A stretch of 64,000 bases of DNA from Alviniconcha marisindica (taxonomy: Eukaryota > Mollusca > Gastropoda > Provannidae), in the NCBI GenBank assembly GCA_018857735.1, contig JABMCL010000598.1, forward strand, positions 131,001-195,000, read 5' to 3'. The notes beneath the pieces were generated by a model that ran no database searches, had not been told where the DNA came from, and saw only the letters and a list, made by a program, of their open reading frames with translations. A program made the translations under genes and the position numbers. The stretch's first letter is position 1. Every line of letters begins with the position of its first letter. Of this stretch, positions 52,201 to 55,200 are shown one piece after another.

Positions 52201-55200
52201 AAGCTCTTAGCTATGACTAATAAGAAAGGTGGTCCTTGGTGAGAGGTTCTCTAACACACGTAACAGTACACAGAGATATGGCACACTGTTCAAAGGGAAC
52301 ATGGTCACTGTCAGGCACAGCAGTCATAAAAGGGGCTGGTTCTTAGGTAAGAGGTTCTTTCAACACGGTAAATGTGGCGACACTGTTCAACAGGAGAGGT
52401 TCTTCAACACGGAAATGTGGCGCACTGTTCAACAGGAGAGGTTCTTCAACACGGAAATGTGGCGCACTGTTCAACAGGAGAGGTTCTTCAACACGGAAAT
52501 GTGGCGCACTGTTCAACAGGAGAGGTTCTTCAACACGGAAATGTGGCGCACTGTTCAACAGGAGAGGTTCTTCAACACGGAAATGTGGCGCACTGTTCAA
52601 CAGGAGAGGTTCTTCAACACGGAAATGTGGCGCACTGTTCAACTGGAGATTATTTCTTGTGCTGTGAGCCTTTTTTTGGTAAAAATTGCAACATTTTCAT
52701 GGCCGCCATTTGTGACATGGCTTTGGGAAGGTTAGCTGATCGCAGATATTTCCTTGGAATCGTTCATGATTGAATAAAAACTGGTTTCATGTGAAAGAAG
52801 GCGGCCAGTTCTTTCATACAAATGGTATTTATTGTGTGTTACTTGCTGTTAGCTCTAAACAAAGGAAAGATAATCAGTGTCTCGCACGTTACCGATGGTG
52901 TCTTCTGAGTGTGTATCACGATATTGTGACTTGTTCACAACGGAAACTAAAAAACTGACATTTTTTCATCAGCTTAGTAGATAACCACATTTCACCTTAT
53001 TTTTAATGCTTGTTTGATAACAAAAGAGTGGATACGAAATAAATTATAGTCATTTCTTCAGGGGTGGTTGACGTGGTGTCTTAAAATGGTGTAATGTGCG
53101 AGCACACAAAATAATTATTTCTGCTTGTACCACTGACTTTTGACCTACCCTAACGTACCAGTCCACATCAGCTGACTTGCGGCAGCAACGTTTGACCTCT
53201 TTTTGCGCTGTGTGTGGTGTATTATTTTACTAGAAAAGGGAAAGCACTGTGGTGTCTTCAGGGGTGAGGGATGTAACGCTTGTTCCCATTCGGCTGAGTG
53301 TTTCTTTGCAATCTTTTGTAACCAAACTTGGTATTGTGATGCACCACCATGAGCCGGAATGTCATGCGAAAAAATGGGATTCTATCTTCAAGGTCAAACT
53401 CACAGTGTGGGCTTATATAATCAAAATATGAGTTTCTACTATATCTTTTATTAGTTCTAAACCAGTGAGTCTTTTGCAACCAAACTCAATTAGAGTGTAG
53501 ATCATCATAAGCAAAGAAGTGTCCAGTGAAAATGTTGGATTGCTGTGTTCAAGGTCAATGTCACAGCCAAGGTTAAAAGTTTCAGTTAATGTTAGTTTGG
53601 ATGATATCTTATGCATTGCTGAACCATTTGTAACCAAACACAGTATGGTGAGACATCATTATAAGCCAGAGCATCATATGCGAAAAACGGGTTTCTATCT
53701 TCAACGCCAAGGTCACAGTAACTGAATTTTGGTTCATACAATCAAATATGACTATTTCTATTATATGTTCTGAACTGCTGATTTTTGGGGGCAACCAACT
53801 TAGTTTGACAGTGCATGTTCATAAGCTGGAGTGTCTTGTGAAAAGGTTGCTTTGCTGTATTCAAGGTCAAGGTCACAGTGAAGGTTCTGAACTTCAGTGA
53901 ATGTTTGCCGGACAATGTCTCTGATCGGTCAAACTTAGTATGGTGATGCATCATCATCAGCCAGAGTATCATTCAGAAATATCATTTTGCATGTTCAAGG
54001 TCAAAGCCACAATCGTTTCTACTAGATCTTCAGAAATACAGAAACTTTTGCAATCCAAATTAGTTTGACGGTAATTCATCACAAGACAGGGTAAGACACA
54101 GTGAAAAGATTTTCTTGCTTTTACACAGGACGTGAGACAGAATATGACTGGGAGACTGTGGACTAGATTGCTGCACTCTTGGCTATCCCGATATCTAAAG
54201 CAGGGGTCAATACCGGTTCCAATCACGAAAATGTGGAAAGAACACTGCTTTTGTAATTTTGTAATGAATATACTTGTTTATTAAGTTTTTGGGTCAATGG
54301 TTCAAGTGTGTTACTCTTATATCCTTTTGTACTTGTGATGATGTCCACATAACATGTGAGACAGATTACTAATTAAGTGCGATTGGATTATTACTTTAGA
54401 AAGCAAGAAACAAATATCCCTCTGACATGTATATTTATATACGGTTCAGACCAAGTTAGTGCAATGCATCCCCCCCCCTCCCAAATTACTTTGGGGGGAA
54501 AAGAAAGAAAAAAAAACTATGGAAAAGAAATATGTAATCTATTTCGTGCATGTCTGTACTTCGGAGAAGACATTTCAAACCAAAATCATTAAAGAGGCAG
54601 GCCAATTTTATTTTTTTAAATGTCAAAAGTGACAGATATTCCTTTATTAATTAGGAAATATTGTATAATAAAAAAGGGAAGAGTCAAACTGGCCACTGAG
54701 CCGACTCATTCATGCATTTCTGGTGTCTTCTGCAACACACGAGACACTGACCTATGACGTAACATAATGAAAATTAACCAAGTTCCTCTCACCCTGTCAA
54801 TTTATATCTTATATTTATGTACACAAGAGATGTCAAGCTTTCATTTCCAAATAATAGCATTAAAAAATTCACACTTTCAATTTTTACCCTCTATGTCACA
54901 ATTTTGGCCAGTTTTCAGGAAAATGACCCTAATGCTCATGTGGATCACATCTTGTAAGATCAGTTGGGTTTTCGCAGTTAACTGCATGATTAGCAGCACA
55001 GTGATGTAGGCTTGTTGTAATGTATAATGTTCAACATATTGTCACAAATCACACTGAAACTGAAACTGTGTGAAAGTCAAATTTATCAGGAACGAAGAGC
55101 AGCACTGCCTTCTCCGTTCATTGGTGGATGACTTCACACGTGTTCATTCAAAAAATGCATTACTCTACTCACATCCTGTCAACTTTATTTTCTAGTACCT

